NCBI GenBank assembly: GCA_037133755.1
Contig: JBAXNN010000004.1
Location: 1 to 64,000 of the forward strand
Reading direction: 5' to 3'
DNA length: 64,000 nucleotides
DNA from: F1-60-MAGs149 sp037133755
Lineage (GTDB): Bacteria > Actinomycetota > Thermoleophilia > Gaiellales > F1-60-MAGs149
This document shows, in pieces, positions 37,084-47,564 of the stretch (positions are counted from its first letter, which is position 1; each line of letters begins with the position of its first letter). The position numbers and the translations under genes were made by a program. Below the pieces are notes generated by a model that was not told the DNA's origin, did no database searches, and saw only the letters and a program-made list of their open reading frames with translations.

Positions 37084-38981
37084 GACGCGTCGGTCTCGGC
37101 CCGCAGCTGCTGGAAGGCCGCGCGGGCGTCTTCGACCGAGCCCTCATTCTCGATCGTCGAGACGTCCCCGACGTCCACACCGGTCACGACCGCCTTCAGT
37201 ACGCGGCGCATGATCTTGCCACTGCGCGTCTTCGGTAGGCTGGAGACGAAGCGCAGATCGCCGATCACCGCGACGGGGCCGAGCACCTCGCGCACGGTCG
37301 CGCGTAGCTCCTGTTCGAGTGCGGGCGAGGGTTCGATGCCGGGCTTGAGGACGACGAAGACTGCGACGATCTCGCCGCGCAGCTCGTCCGGCTGGCCGGT
37401 CGCACCTGTCTCGGCGACCGCGGGGTGGTGCAGGAACGCCGTTTCGACCTCGACCGTGCCGATGCGATGCGCGGCGATCTTGATCACCTCGTCGGCACGG
37501 CCGGCGAACCAGGCGTAGCCCTCAGCGTCGAATTTGCAGGCGTCGCCACTCGCGTAGGCGTTCGGGACGCGCGACCAGTAGTCCTGGGCGTAGCGCTCGG
37601 GGTCGTTCCAGATCGTGCCGGTCAGCGACGGGAACGGCTGGCGCACGATCATCATCCCGGCCTGGCCTGCCGGGAGCTCCTCGTGCGTCTGCGGGTCCAC
37701 GATCGCGACGTCCCAGCCTGGCATCGGGAGCCCGCCGGAACCGGGGCGAATCTCCTCGAGGCCGAGCCCCCACGGGTTGGCGAACAGCGGCACGCCGGTC
37801 TCGGTCTGCCACATGTGGTCGATCACCGGCACGCGGTCACCGAGCACGTCGCGCTGCAGCCATTCCCACGCCGGTGGATTGAGCGTTTCGCCCGCGCAGA
37901 AGACGCGCGTGAGGCTCGAGAGGTCGTAGCTCTCCGCTGGCGCGGTGCCGTGCTGCATCAGCATCCGCACGGCCGTGGGTGCGGTAAACAGCCCGGTCAC
38001 GCGTTCCTGCGCGATCAGGCGGTAGAGCGTGTCGGGACCGGGGTAGTCGAGCGAGCCCTCGAAGGCGATCGACGCCGCGCCCGCGAGCAGGGGGCCGTAG
38101 ACGATGTACGAGTGGCCGACGATCCAGCCGATGTCGGACGTCGACCACCAGATGTCATCGCGTTCGAGGCCATAGACCCAGCGCCCCATCGCGTCGAGGC
38201 CCGCCATGTAGCCGCCGTGCACGTGCACGACGAGCTTCGGCGTGGCGGTCGTGCCGCTGGTGGCGAGGATGAAGACCGGGTCGGTCGCCGCCACCTCGGC
38301 GTAGGCGCCGCTGGTGCCCTCGCCGTCCGCGAGGAAGTCGTCCCAGTCGAGCTCGCCGTCGCCCGCGGGTGCAGCGTCGGGCTCGCGGCGCTGCACAATC
38401 ACGTGCTCGACGTCATGGTCGCCAGCGGCCAGGGCGGCATCGACGATGTGCTTGAGCGGCACGACCTTGCCGCGGCGCCTCGTCGAGTCCGCGACGAAGA
38501 CGGCCTTGGAGCCCGAGAGGCGAATGCGTTGGCCGAGCGCGCCTTCACCGAAGCCGGCGAACACGACGCTGTGGATCGCGCCGATGCGGGCGCACGCGAG
38601 CATCAGCGCGATTGCCTCGACGCTGACGGGCATCGAGATCGTGATGCGGTCGCCGCGGTCGATGCCGAGCGCTCGCAGAGCAGCGGCGACGCGTTCGACC
38701 TCGGCCAACAGCTCGGCGTACGACAGTCGTCGCTCGGCGCCGTCCTCGCGCAGCCAGATCAGCGCGGGTCGGTCACCAAAGCCCGCGTCAACGTGGCGGT
38801 CGAGGCACGCGATCGTGATGTTGGTCGTCGCGCCGTTGAACCAGGTGAACGTCGGCGGCGCCCAGTCGAGCACGCTCTCCCACGGCGAGAGCCATGGCAG
38901 ACTCGCCGCCTCGCGCGCCCAGAACCTGTCGGGGTCGGCCAGCGCCTCGCGCTGCAGTCGTTGGAGCTCGGTCTCGCTCAT
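37080..38981 (-). CDS. Acetyl-CoA synthetase-like acyl-CoA ligase
   Basis: A 633-residue AMP-forming ligase. The P-loop is ILATSGTTATPK, followed by the WWSTSDIGWIVGHSYIVYGPL segment typical of acetyl/propionyl-CoA synthetases (quoted parts only: TSDIGW, GHSY). Also present are HMWQTETG, the hinge region FAGRADEVIKIAAHRIG and the acetylation-site-type Lys in LPKTRSGKIMRR. This last Lys is commonly regulated by acetylation, and a GNAT gene lies tail-to-tail. Acetate or propionate is the likely substrate. Confidence 0.87.
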   Translation of the reverse strand: MSETELQRLQREALADPDRFWAREAASLPWLSPWESVLDWAPPTFTWFNGATTNITIACLDRHVDAGFGDRPALIWLREDGAERRLSYAELLAEVERVAAALRALGIDRGDRITISMPVSVEAIALMLACARIGAIHSVVFAGFGEGALGQRIRLSGSKAVFVADSTRRRGKVVPLKHIVDAALAAGDHDVEHVIVQRREPDAAPAGDGELDWDDFLADGEGTSGAYAEVAATDPVFILATSGTTATPKLVVHVHGGYMAGLDAMGRWVYGLERDDIWWSTSDIGWIVGHSYIVYGPLLAGAASIAFEGSLDYPGPDTLYRLIAQERVTGLFTAPTAVRMLMQHGTAPAESYDLSSLTRVFCAGETLNPPAWEWLQRDVLGDRVPVIDHMWQTETGVPLFANPWGLGLEEIRPGSGGLPMPGWDVAIVDPQTHEELPAGQAGMMIVRQPFPSLTGTIWNDPERYAQDYWSRVPNAYASGDACKFDAEGYAWFAGRADEVIKIAAHRIGTVEVETAFLHHPAVAETGATGQPDELRGEIVAVFVVLKPGIEPSPALEQELRATVREVLGPVAVIGDLRFVSSLPKTRSGKIMRRVLKAVVTGVDVGDVSTIENEGSVEDARAAFQQLRAETDAS

Positions 38982-38993
38982 GGCGAGATGCTA
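38982..38993 (-). promoter_or_regulatory. Leaderless-type -10 box
   Basis: Minus strand TAGCAT (38993-38988), 6 nt, ATG 38981. Confidence 0.5.
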
Positions 38994-39013
38994 GACGCTG
39001 GCTTGGAGCAGCG

Positions 39014-39652
39014 TCAGGTGCGCCAGACGAGCTGGACGGCAGCGATCGTCTCGCCGCCCGTCGCTGCCTCGACGGGCGCGATCGCGCGCAGCATCGCCGA
39101 GCCAGGGACGCCGAAGATGTCTGCGGTGGCCGCATCGTCTCTGAGCACCTCGACGGTCGGTTGCACGCGGCGCGTCTCCGGTCCGAGGCCAAGCGCACCT
39201 GAGCGCGACGACTCGACGGCGTAGAAACACGCCAGCACCAGGGCGATCAAAAACGGGTTGTCCTCATCGTCGGCGTACGCGATGCGCTCGCGCGTCCGCA
39301 CCGTTGCATCGACGAGGAACGGCAGCAGTTCGGGGGCCAGCTGGCCGGAGCGGTGCTTCGGCTTGGCCTTAGAGTTCGGCGCACGCTCGAAGACCACAGC
39401 GACCGGGGCGCCCGCGAGCGCGAACGACTCGCGCTCGCGGTACGGGCCAATCGCAAAGGCGAGCTCGCTCGCCATCCGCGCGGTGGCCTCAGCGAGCTCA
39501 TCAGCGAGGCGCTCGGCCTCGTCGTCCGACAACTCGTGGTTATCGAAGACCGGATGGTGCGGCGCATCCTCGTGCGCGTGGTCGTGGCCCCCGTCGTGAC
39601 CGTGCTCGTGGTCGTGCCCGCAGTCCGGGCCGTGTTCGTGGTCGTGCGCCAT
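39014..39652 (-). CDS. Protein with His-rich N-terminus, unknown function
   Basis: A 212-residue soluble protein. Residues 1-38 are a His/Asp/Gly-rich stretch (HDHEHGPDCGHDHEHGHDGG and more), with 13 His residues, likely binding Zn, Ni or Co. The rest (40-212) is an alpha/beta domain with no recognised family. Such tails occur in metallochaperones and metal-store proteins, but no metal enzyme or transporter gene adjoins. ATG 39652 is preceded by TAGGCT at 7 nt. Confidence 0.72.
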   Translation of the reverse strand: MAHDHEHGPDCGHDHEHGHDGGHDHAHEDAPHHPVFDNHELSDDEAERLADELAEATARMASELAFAIGPYRERESFALAGAPVAVVFERAPNSKAKPKHRSGQLAPELLPFLVDATVRTRERIAYADDEDNPFLIALVLACFYAVESSRSGALGLGPETRRVQPTVEVLRDDAATADIFGVPGSAMLRAIAPVEAATGGETIAAVQLVWRT

Positions 39653-39665
39653 GGGTGAAAGCCTA
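39653..39665 (-). promoter_or_regulatory. Leaderless-type -10 box
   Basis: Minus strand TAGGCT (39665-39660), 7 nt, ATG 39652. Confidence 0.5.
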
Positions 39666-39760
39666 CGAGTCCTCGAGGGTCATGTGATCCTCTTCGCACT
39701 TCGCGCGCGCGCGGCGTGCGCTGCGGCATACGGCGATGCGCTCTAGCGTTAGGTCTACTA

Positions 39761-41587
39761 ATGAGCGCACGCGGCAGACATGGCACGTTCGATGTGGGCG
39801 ATAAGCCCGCGCGCCCGGAGGACCCCGAGGTCCGCCGCGCGAACCTGCGCCGCGTTTTCCGCCTGTTCGGGCCGGAGCGCAGCCGCCTCAGCCTGGTCCT
39901 CGCGCTGATCGTCTTCTCGAGCGCGCTCGGCATGGTGCCGGCCTTCCTTCTGCGCGACGTGATCGACAACGCGATCCCCACGAACAACACGACGCTGCTG
40001 GCCTGGCTCGCCCTCGGCATGATCGGGATCGCGATCATCGTCGGCATCCTCGGTGTCGCCCAGACGTACCTGTCGAACCGCGTCGGACAGGAGGTCATGC
40101 ACGAGCTCCGCGCCGACGTCTACGAGCACCTGCAGCGCCAGTCGCTCGCGTTCTTCACCCGCACGCGCACCGGCGAGGTCCAGTCGCGCATCGCCAACGA
40201 CATCGGCGGCGTCGACGACGTCGTCACCTCGACGGCGACCTCCGTCGTCTCCAACGTCACCACGGTGCTCGCTGCGGTCGCCGCCATGTTCCTGCTCGAC
40301 TGGCGCCTCGCAATCCTCTCGCTCGTGCTGGTGCCATTCTTCGTGCTCCTCACGCGCCGCGTCGGGGTCGAGCGCCGCAAGCTCGCGTCGGAACGGCAGA
40401 AGACGCTGGCCGATATCTCGTCGCTGGTGCAGGAGTCGCTGTCCGTCTCTGGCGTGCTGCTCGGCAAGACGATGGGTCGCGGCCCCGAGCTGGCCGAACG
40501 CTTCCGCTACGAGTCGCGCGAGCTGGCCGAGCTCGAGGTGCGTCAGCGCATGGCAGGCCGCTGGGTGATGGCATCGATCAGCGCCTCGTTCGCGATTCTG
40601 CCCGCGCTCGTCTACTGGGCGGGCGGCTGGTCGATCGCCAATGGCTTCGGCGCGGTCTCCATCGGTACGCTCGTCGCCTTCGCGACCATCCAGACGCGCA
40701 TCTTCTTCCCCGTCGGTGCGCTGCTCAGCGTCGGCATCGACGTGCAGGCTTCGCTCGCGCTGTTCGATCGCATCTTCGAGTACCTCGATCTCGAGGTCGA
40801 CATCGACGAGCACGAGGGCACGCGCTCGCTCGACCGATCCGAGGTGAAGGGCGAGGTCGCGTTCGATGACGTCTGGTTCCGCTACGAGGAGTCGGGCCCG
40901 TGGACGATTGCCGCCGCGACGTTCCTGGCGGCGCCCGGCACGAGCACGGCGGTCGTGGGGGAGACGGGCTCGGGCAAGACCACGCTCGGCTACCTCGTGG
41001 CGCGCCTCTACGACGCCGAGCGCGGCGCGGTGCGCATCGACGGCATCGACGTCAAGGATGTCTCGTTCGCCTCGCTGGCTGACCTGGTCGGCGTCGTCAG
41101 CCAGGAGACGTACCTCTTCCACGCAACCGTGCGCGAGAACCTCCGCTTCGCCCAGCCCGACGCGACCGACGAGCAGATCGAGGAGGCGTGCCGTGCGGCG
41201 CGCATTCACGACCACATCGAGAGTCTCGAACATGGCTATGGCACCGTCGTGGGCGAGCGCGGCTATCGGTTCTCCGGTGGCGAGAAGCAGCGCATCGCGA
41301 TTGCCCGCACGGTGCTGCGCAATCCGCCGATCCTCGTCCTCGATGAGGCCACCAGCGCGCTCGACGTCGACACGGAGCGCCAGGTCCAGGAGGCGCTCGA
41401 CGCTCTCGCCGAAGGACGCACGACGATCACGATCGCCCACCGCCTCTCGACGGTGCGCGATGCCGATCAGATCCTCGTCATGGATGCGGGCGCGATCGTC
41501 GAGCGCGGCACGCACGCCGAGCTGGTCGCACGGGGCGGGCGCTACGCCGAGCTGGTCGCGCGCGACTCGCTCGGCGCGATCGTCTAG
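39761..41587 (+). CDS. ABC exporter, fused membrane and ATPase domains (MsbA/MdlB type)
   Basis: A 608-residue half-transporter. Six membrane helices lie within about residues 40-330. The ATPase domain follows: Walker A GETGSGKTT, Q-loop SQETYLF, signature FSGGEKQR, Walker B PILVLDEATSALD and H-loop TIAHRLST. It would act as a homodimer, since no partner gene is adjacent. The substrate is unknown. ATG 39761 follows an ACTA-rich stretch without a canonical ribosome site. The stop shares CTAG with hutI. Confidence 0.92.
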   Translation: MSARGRHGTFDVGDKPARPEDPEVRRANLRRVFRLFGPERSRLSLVLALIVFSSALGMVPAFLLRDVIDNAIPTNNTTLLAWLALGMIGIAIIVGILGVAQTYLSNRVGQEVMHELRADVYEHLQRQSLAFFTRTRTGEVQSRIANDIGGVDDVVTSTATSVVSNVTTVLAAVAAMFLLDWRLAILSLVLVPFFVLLTRRVGVERRKLASERQKTLADISSLVQESLSVSGVLLGKTMGRGPELAERFRYESRELAELEVRQRMAGRWVMASISASFAILPALVYWAGGWSIANGFGAVSIGTLVAFATIQTRIFFPVGALLSVGIDVQASLALFDRIFEYLDLEVDIDEHEGTRSLDRSEVKGEVAFDDVWFRYEESGPWTIAAATFLAAPGTSTAVVGETGSGKTTLGYLVARLYDAERGAVRIDGIDVKDVSFASLADLVGVVSQETYLFHATVRENLRFAQPDATDEQIEEACRAARIHDHIESLEHGYGTVVGERGYRFSGGEKQRIAIARTVLRNPPILVLDEATSALDVDTERQVQEALDALAEGRTTITIAHRLSTVRDADQILVMDAGAIVERGTHAELVARGGRYAELVARDSLGAIV

Positions 41588-42783
41588 CCGCGGATGACGC
41601 GCGCCGGCTCGGCGCCGAGCTGGGCGATCAGCTGCCGCCAGTCCGGGTCATCGACGAGCACGACGTCGGCCTTGAAGCCAACCGCCAGGCGGCCAACCTC
41701 ATCGTCGAGTCCGAGCACTGCGGCACCGCCGACGGTGGCGGCGGCGAGCGCCTCGGCACACGACAGCCCCATCTGGGTGCAGGCGAGGTGCATCGTGGTC
41801 GGCAGCGACAGGCACGGGGCGGAGCCCGGGTTGGCGTCGGTCGCGAGCGCCACGCGCCCACCGGCGTCGAGCAGCTGGCGCAGTGGCGGCATCGGGCGCT
41901 TCAGTGTGAGCGCGGCAACGGGGAGGCCGACACCGATGACGTTGGAGGCGGCGAGCAGCTTGACGCCGTCGTCGGTGGTCGCCTCGAGGTGATCGACGCT
42001 CGCGGCATCGAGCTCGATCGCGAGTGGGACGGCGCCCATCTCGGAGAACTGGTCGGCGTGGAGGCGCAGGCGCAGACCATGGCCACGCGCGGCCTCGAGG
42101 AAGCGGCGCGACTGCTCGACGTCGAAGACGCCGCGCTCGAGGAACACGTCGGCCGCGTCGGCGAAGGGTGCGCAGGCCGGCAGGATCTCCTCGATCGCGT
42201 AGTCCACGTACGCGTCGGGCGAGGCCGCCTCGGGCGGGGTGGAGTGGAGAGCGAGGCAGGTCGTTGTCGTGCGCACGCCCGCCGCTTCGCCGGCGGCCTT
42301 GGCGGTCGCGAGCATGCGCGCTTCGTCCTTGGCGGTGAGGCCGTAGCCCGACTTCACCTCGGCGGTCGTCGTACCGAGTGCGCGCATGCGCGCCAGTCGC
42401 TTGGTGGCCGCGGCGAGCAGCTCCTCGTCGGTCGCCTCGCGCGTGAGCTTCACGCTGGCCTTGATGCCGCCGCCTTCGGCCGCGATGCGCTCGTAGTCCG
42501 CGCCCTGGGCGCGCAGGTCGAACTCGTGGATGCGGTTGCCGCCGTAGACGATGTGCGTGTGGCAGTCGACGAGGCCGGGCACGGCGCTCATGCCGCGGGC
42601 ATCGATCACCTCGGCGTCGTCGGCCAGCTGCACCGCCCTGAGCACCTCCTCGCGGGGGCCGACGGCCTCGATGTGACCGTTGCGAATCGCGATCGCCGCG
42701 TTGTGCTGGACGCCGAAGTCGCCGTCGGCGTCGATCGAGGCAAGGGTGGCGAGGTTGTCGATCAGGAGGTCAGCTGGCTGCAT
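41584..42783 (-). CDS. hutI: Imidazolonepropionase
   Basis: A 399-residue amidohydrolase-superfamily enzyme of histidine degradation, hydrolysing imidazolonepropionate to formiminoglutamate. Metal-binding HTH is in PGLVDCHTHIVYGGNRIHEF. AEVKSGYGL, LHADQFSEMGA and the late ALATDANPGSAP with the catalytic Asp are characteristic. No other hut genes are near, which is unusual. The ATG is preceded by TAGACT at 6 nt. Confidence 0.93.
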   Translation of the reverse strand: MQPADLLIDNLATLASIDADGDFGVQHNAAIAIRNGHIEAVGPREEVLRAVQLADDAEVIDARGMSAVPGLVDCHTHIVYGGNRIHEFDLRAQGADYERIAAEGGGIKASVKLTREATDEELLAAATKRLARMRALGTTTAEVKSGYGLTAKDEARMLATAKAAGEAAGVRTTTTCLALHSTPPEAASPDAYVDYAIEEILPACAPFADAADVFLERGVFDVEQSRRFLEAARGHGLRLRLHADQFSEMGAVPLAIELDAASVDHLEATTDDGVKLLAASNVIGVGLPVAALTLKRPMPPLRQLLDAGGRVALATDANPGSAPCLSLPTTMHLACTQMGLSCAEALAAATVGGAAVLGLDDEVGRLAVGFKADVVLVDDPDWRQLIAQLGAEPARVIRG

Positions 42784-42795
42784 GTGGTGAGTCTA
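42784..42795 (-). promoter_or_regulatory. Leaderless-type -10 box for hutI
   Basis: Minus strand TAGACT (42795-42790), 6 nt, ATG 42783. Confidence 0.5.
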
Positions 42796-42864
42796 CGCGC
42801 GGGCTTGGAGCGACCCTGCGCAGATCGCGTAGGCATCCGTGCAAAGTTCTGACCAGTTGCTGAC

Positions 42865-42877
42865 TAGAATCGGCGCT
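42865..42877 (+). promoter_or_regulatory. Leaderless-type -10 box for toxin-antitoxin module 1
   Basis: TAGAAT at 42865-42870, 7 nt, ATG 42878. Repeated CTGAC steps upstream (42850s-42860s) could be part of an autoregulatory site. Confidence 0.55.
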
Positions 42878-43117
42878 ATGGATGTCAGCGTGTACGAAGC
42901 AAAGACGCATCTCTCCCGATTGATCGGCGAGGTCGAGGCCGGTGTCGAGGTGACCATCACCCGACATGGCAAGCCTGTGGCGCGGCTCGTGCCGATCGTC
43001 GATGAGGCAGATTCACGCGCGGCGTGGGTCGACCGCGTCGTGGCGAACCGCCGGGCGATGGGGCTCACGTTCGAGTCCGGCGAGGTCGCGTCCTGGGTCC
43101 GCGAGGGGCGCCGCTAG
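42878..43117 (+). CDS. Phd/YefM-type antitoxin, module 1
   Basis: A 79-residue antitoxin. The N-terminal DNA-binding fold shows DVSVYEAKTHLSRLIGEVEAG and TITRHGKPVARLVPI, the standard Phd/YefM pattern; the C-terminus would bind and block the toxin. It is followed after 1 nt by a PIN toxin gene. The ATG is placed by the TAGAAT box. Confidence 0.88.
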   Translation: MDVSVYEAKTHLSRLIGEVEAGVEVTITRHGKPVARLVPIVDEADSRAAWVDRVVANRRAMGLTFESGEVASWVREGRR

Positions 43118-43118
43118 C

Positions 43119-43520
43119 GTGCCCTTCGTCCTTGATGCATCGGCGGCGATCGAGGCGGTTGCCGACGACGAGGTTGGGCCGGTCGGCGCTGCGGTGCTGG
43201 AGCGCCTGCGTCAGGATCGCGCGGTCGTGCCCGCCATCTGGGCGGCCGAAGTTGCGAACGCAATCCTCAACGGGTGGCATGCCGGCCGCCTCTCGGAAGA
43301 GGCCGCGCGCAGCATTGTCGAAGACCTGACGGCAGCGCCGGTGGACACGGCGCCGCCGGGCGAGCTGCGGTGGAGCGTCGTCGAGGCGGCGCAGGTGACG
43401 GGGCTCACCACGTACGACGCGGCCTACCTCGTGCTGGCAGTGGAGACGGGGCTTGAGCTCGCGACGTGCGATCAGCAACTCCGTGCCGCCGCCGAGCGCG
43501 CTGGCGTCACCTGCATCTAG
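43119..43520 (+). CDS. PIN-domain (VapC-type) toxin, module 1
   Basis: A 133-residue PIN ribonuclease-like toxin. Acidic active-site residues are D5 in FVLDASAAIEA, E in WAAEVANAIL, D in TTYDAAYLVLA and D in LATCDQQL. The GTG start at 43119 is 1 nt after the antitoxin stop. The expected action is RNA cleavage when the antitoxin is lost. Confidence 0.88.
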   Translation: MPFVLDASAAIEAVADDEVGPVGAAVLERLRQDRAVVPAIWAAEVANAILNGWHAGRLSEEAARSIVEDLTAAPVDTAPPGELRWSVVEAAQVTGLTTYDAAYLVLAVETGLELATCDQQLRAAAERAGVTCI

Positions 43521-43563
43521 GTGGTGAATCGCGATGCGGGATCACCCGAGGCTGACAAATCGC

Positions 43564-43619
43564 TGCTATAACTTAATTCAATAAGTGAAACAAGTGATCC
43601 TCATACAGCGCGTATGAGG
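43564..43619 (+). promoter_or_regulatory. Promoter and two palindromes upstream of peroxiredoxin gene
   Basis: An extended -10 candidate TGC-TATAAC lies at 43564-43572 in an AT-rich island. An inverted repeat ACTTA-6 nt-TAAGT (43571-43586) overlaps it. A perfect inverted repeat CCTCATAC-5 nt-GTATGAGG (43599-43619) lies downstream, before the ribosome site AAGGAGA. Either repeat could be a redox-regulator operator; the second could also be a hairpin in the leader RNA. Confidence 0.5.
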
Positions 43620-43646
43620 CGCTCGAACCCCAAGGAGACCCCCGAC

Positions 43647-44309
43647 ATGGGCATTCGCATCAACGACATCGCGCCGAACTTCACCGCGCAGACGACCGAA
43701 GGCGAGATCGACTTTCACGACTGGATCGGCGACTCGTGGGCCGTCCTCTTCTCGCACCCCAAGGACTTCACGCCGGTCTGCACGACCGAGCTCGGCTACA
43801 TGGCCAGCATCAACGGCGAGTTCCAGAAGCGCGGCGTCAAGATCATCGGCCTCTCGGTCGACCCGGTCGATCGCCACTCCCTGTGGGCCGATGACATCGA
43901 GGAGACGCAGGGCACGCGCCCGAACTTCCCGATGATCGGCGATACGGACTTCAACGTCTCGAAGCTGTACGACATGCTCCCGGCCGACGTCGAGGGCGAC
44001 GTCGCCGACCGCACCCCGATGGACAACCAGACGGTGCGCAACGTGTTCGTGATCGGCCCGGACAAGAAGGTCAAGCTCGTCCTGGCCTACCCGATGACGA
44101 CGGGCCGCAACTTCGACGAGGTCCTGCGCGTGATCGACTCGCTGCAGCTGACGGCGAAGCACAAGGTCGCGACGCCCGCCCAGTGGAAGCAGGGCGACGA
44201 CGTCATCATCGCGGGCTCGGTCAACAACGAGCAGGCCAAGGAGATCTGGCCCGAGGGCTGGAACGAGCCCAAGCCGTACATCCGCATTGTGCCCCAGCCC
44301 AAGGGCTAG
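43647..44309 (+). CDS. 1-Cys peroxiredoxin (Prx6 type)
   Basis: A 220-residue peroxidase for H2O2 and organic or lipid hydroperoxides. The peroxidatic Cys is C45 in HPKDFTPVCTTELG, and there is no other Cys in the protein, which defines the 1-Cys class. The extended C-terminal domain (QLTAKHKVATPAQWKQGDDV) is Prx6-type. ATG 43647 is 8 nt after AAGGAGA; an upstream ATG at 43614 lies in the palindrome and is rejected. Confidence 0.94.
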   Translation: MGIRINDIAPNFTAQTTEGEIDFHDWIGDSWAVLFSHPKDFTPVCTTELGYMASINGEFQKRGVKIIGLSVDPVDRHSLWADDIEETQGTRPNFPMIGDTDFNVSKLYDMLPADVEGDVADRTPMDNQTVRNVFVIGPDKKVKLVLAYPMTTGRNFDEVLRVIDSLQLTAKHKVATPAQWKQGDDVIIAGSVNNEQAKEIWPEGWNEPKPYIRIVPQPKG

Positions 44310-44317
44310 GCACGGAA

Positions 44318-44363
44318 CGCACTGGCGGGCGGCCGGTCGGGGGACTGCCGCCCGCCAAGTGCG
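44318..44363 (+). terminator. Hairpin terminator after peroxiredoxin gene
   Basis: Left arm 44318-44333 and right arm 44347-44363 form a 16-bp stem with one bulged T. The loop is 13 nt. A short T-poor tail follows, so efficiency is uncertain. Confidence 0.6.
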
Positions 44364-44374
44364 TGTTCACGCAC

Positions 44375-44391
44375 GTGCTACCGTGTAGCAC
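44375..44391 (+). promoter_or_regulatory. Promoter/operator of toxin-antitoxin module 2
   Basis: GTGCTA (44375-44380) and TAGCAC (44386-44391) form a perfect 6-bp inverted repeat. It overlaps the -10 box TACCGT (44379-44384), which is 7 nt before ATG 44392. The position is ideal for antitoxin autorepression. Confidence 0.55.
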
Positions 44392-44706
44392 ATGGCTGAT
44401 TCCATTGGCGTTCGTGAGCTCCGCCAGTACGCGAGCACGTATCTCGCCCGGGTGAAGGACGGTGAATCCCTCACCGTCACCGAGCGCGGCAAACCGATCG
44501 CGCGGCTCGTACCCGTGCGAGAAGGCGAGAATGACTGGGAAGCGCGGTGGATCGCCGAGGGCCGCATGCGTCCCGCCACGCTGCCGCCGTCGTCCTGGGC
44601 CGATTTCGAGCCCGTATCGCTGCTGGACGAGAACGGCGTCTCCATGCTCGACATCCTCGACGATCTGCGCCGCGATGCCGGAGAGCCGAGCAGGTTCGAC
44701 CTGTGA
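44392..44706 (+). CDS. Phd/YefM-type antitoxin, module 2
   Basis: A 104-residue antitoxin with the Phd/YefM DNA-binding N-terminus (IGVRELRQYASTYLARVKDG; TVTERGKPIARLVPV) and a longer C-terminal toxin-binding segment rich in acidic residues. Its stop shares one base with the toxin ATG. Confidence 0.88.
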   Translation: MADSIGVRELRQYASTYLARVKDGESLTVTERGKPIARLVPVREGENDWEARWIAEGRMRPATLPPSSWADFEPVSLLDENGVSMLDILDDLRRDAGEPSRFDL

Positions 44707-45086
44707 TGCTCTATCTCGATGCCTCCGCGTTCGTCTCGGCGCTCGGCGGCGAGGTGCATTCCGAGCCCATGCGACGCGTGATGATGGAGCATCCCACGGT
44801 GTCTTCGGCATTGCTCGAGATCGAGGTAGCGCGGGTGACAGCGGGGTACGGCGAGCACGTTCGAAGGCTTGCGCGCGAGCGGTTGCAAGCTGTGCGTCTG
44901 GTCGACATTGATCGCGCCGTCATCGCGAAGGCGTCGCAGATCGCGCCTGAGGTGCGACTGCGCTCGCTCGACGCGATTCACCTCGCCACTGCATTGCTCC
45001 TGCCGGAGCCCGTCTCCATGATCACATTGGATCAGCGGTTGAAGACCGCGAGCATGATGGTCGGCGTCGACGTCTCGGCGAACTGA
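44706..45086 (+). CDS. PIN-domain (VapC-type) toxin, module 2
   Basis: A 126-residue PIN protein. Active-site acidic positions are D5 (MLYLDASAFV), E38 region (ALLEIEVAR), D (RSLDAIHLATA) and D (MITLDQRL). ATG 44706 overlaps the antitoxin TGA. Different from module 1 in sequence, so not a recent duplicate. Confidence 0.88.
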   Translation: MLYLDASAFVSALGGEVHSEPMRRVMMEHPTVSSALLEIEVARVTAGYGEHVRRLARERLQAVRLVDIDRAVIAKASQIAPEVRLRSLDAIHLATALLLPEPVSMITLDQRLKTASMMVGVDVSAN

Positions 45087-45113
45087 TTCGCCGGGAACTG
45101 CGAAGTCCCTGAT

Positions 45114-47183
<2,070 letters not shown>

Positions 47184-47248
47184 CTCCGCGCGCATCCCGT
47201 CACGCCGCGTCGCTCGCCGGGCACGCGCCTGGTGCGATCGTCATCGGC

Positions 47249-47557
47249 ATGCCTACCATCCAGCGCGACGCCCTCCATGCCTTCGTCGATCGTCAGCTCC
47301 TGAAGATCGAATCCACTCCGATCCCGCCTGAGTTGAGCGGGCTTGGCGTCTCCGAGCGCTTGCAGGCCGACGAGATCCAGGCGCTCTGGTTCGGCGCAGG
47401 TATCGCCAGCCAGATCGGCATGGTGCTGGCGATGGAGCCGGGCACGTTCGTCGAGCCGTGGCCCGAGGTGGACGAGGAGCAGGGGGCGCCTGGCGAGCCA
47501 GCAACGCCCGCGCAGCCACAGCCGGACGGTACGGAGCAGCCGCCCGAGGCGGCCTAG
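47249..47557 (+). CDS. Small protein with acidic Pro-rich tail, unknown function
   Basis: A 102-residue protein (MPTIQRDALHAFVDRQLLKI...). The N-terminal 70 residues are likely helical with a GAGIASQIGMVLAM hydrophobic patch. The last 30 are Glu/Pro/Gln-rich. No family is recognised. The start is chosen as the first ATG after the upstream gene. It ends 7 nt from the convergent argF. Confidence 0.6.
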   Translation: MPTIQRDALHAFVDRQLLKIESTPIPPELSGLGVSERLQADEIQALWFGAGIASQIGMVLAMEPGTFVEPWPEVDEEQGAPGEPATPAQPQPDGTEQPPEAA

Positions 47558-47564
47558 GCCCGCC

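Noticed and set aside
39761..41587. ABC exporter as CydD/CydC for bd oxidase assembly
   Set aside because: It is a single half-transporter 38 kb from cydAB with no partner gene; the sequence looks like a general MsbA/MdlB-type exporter.
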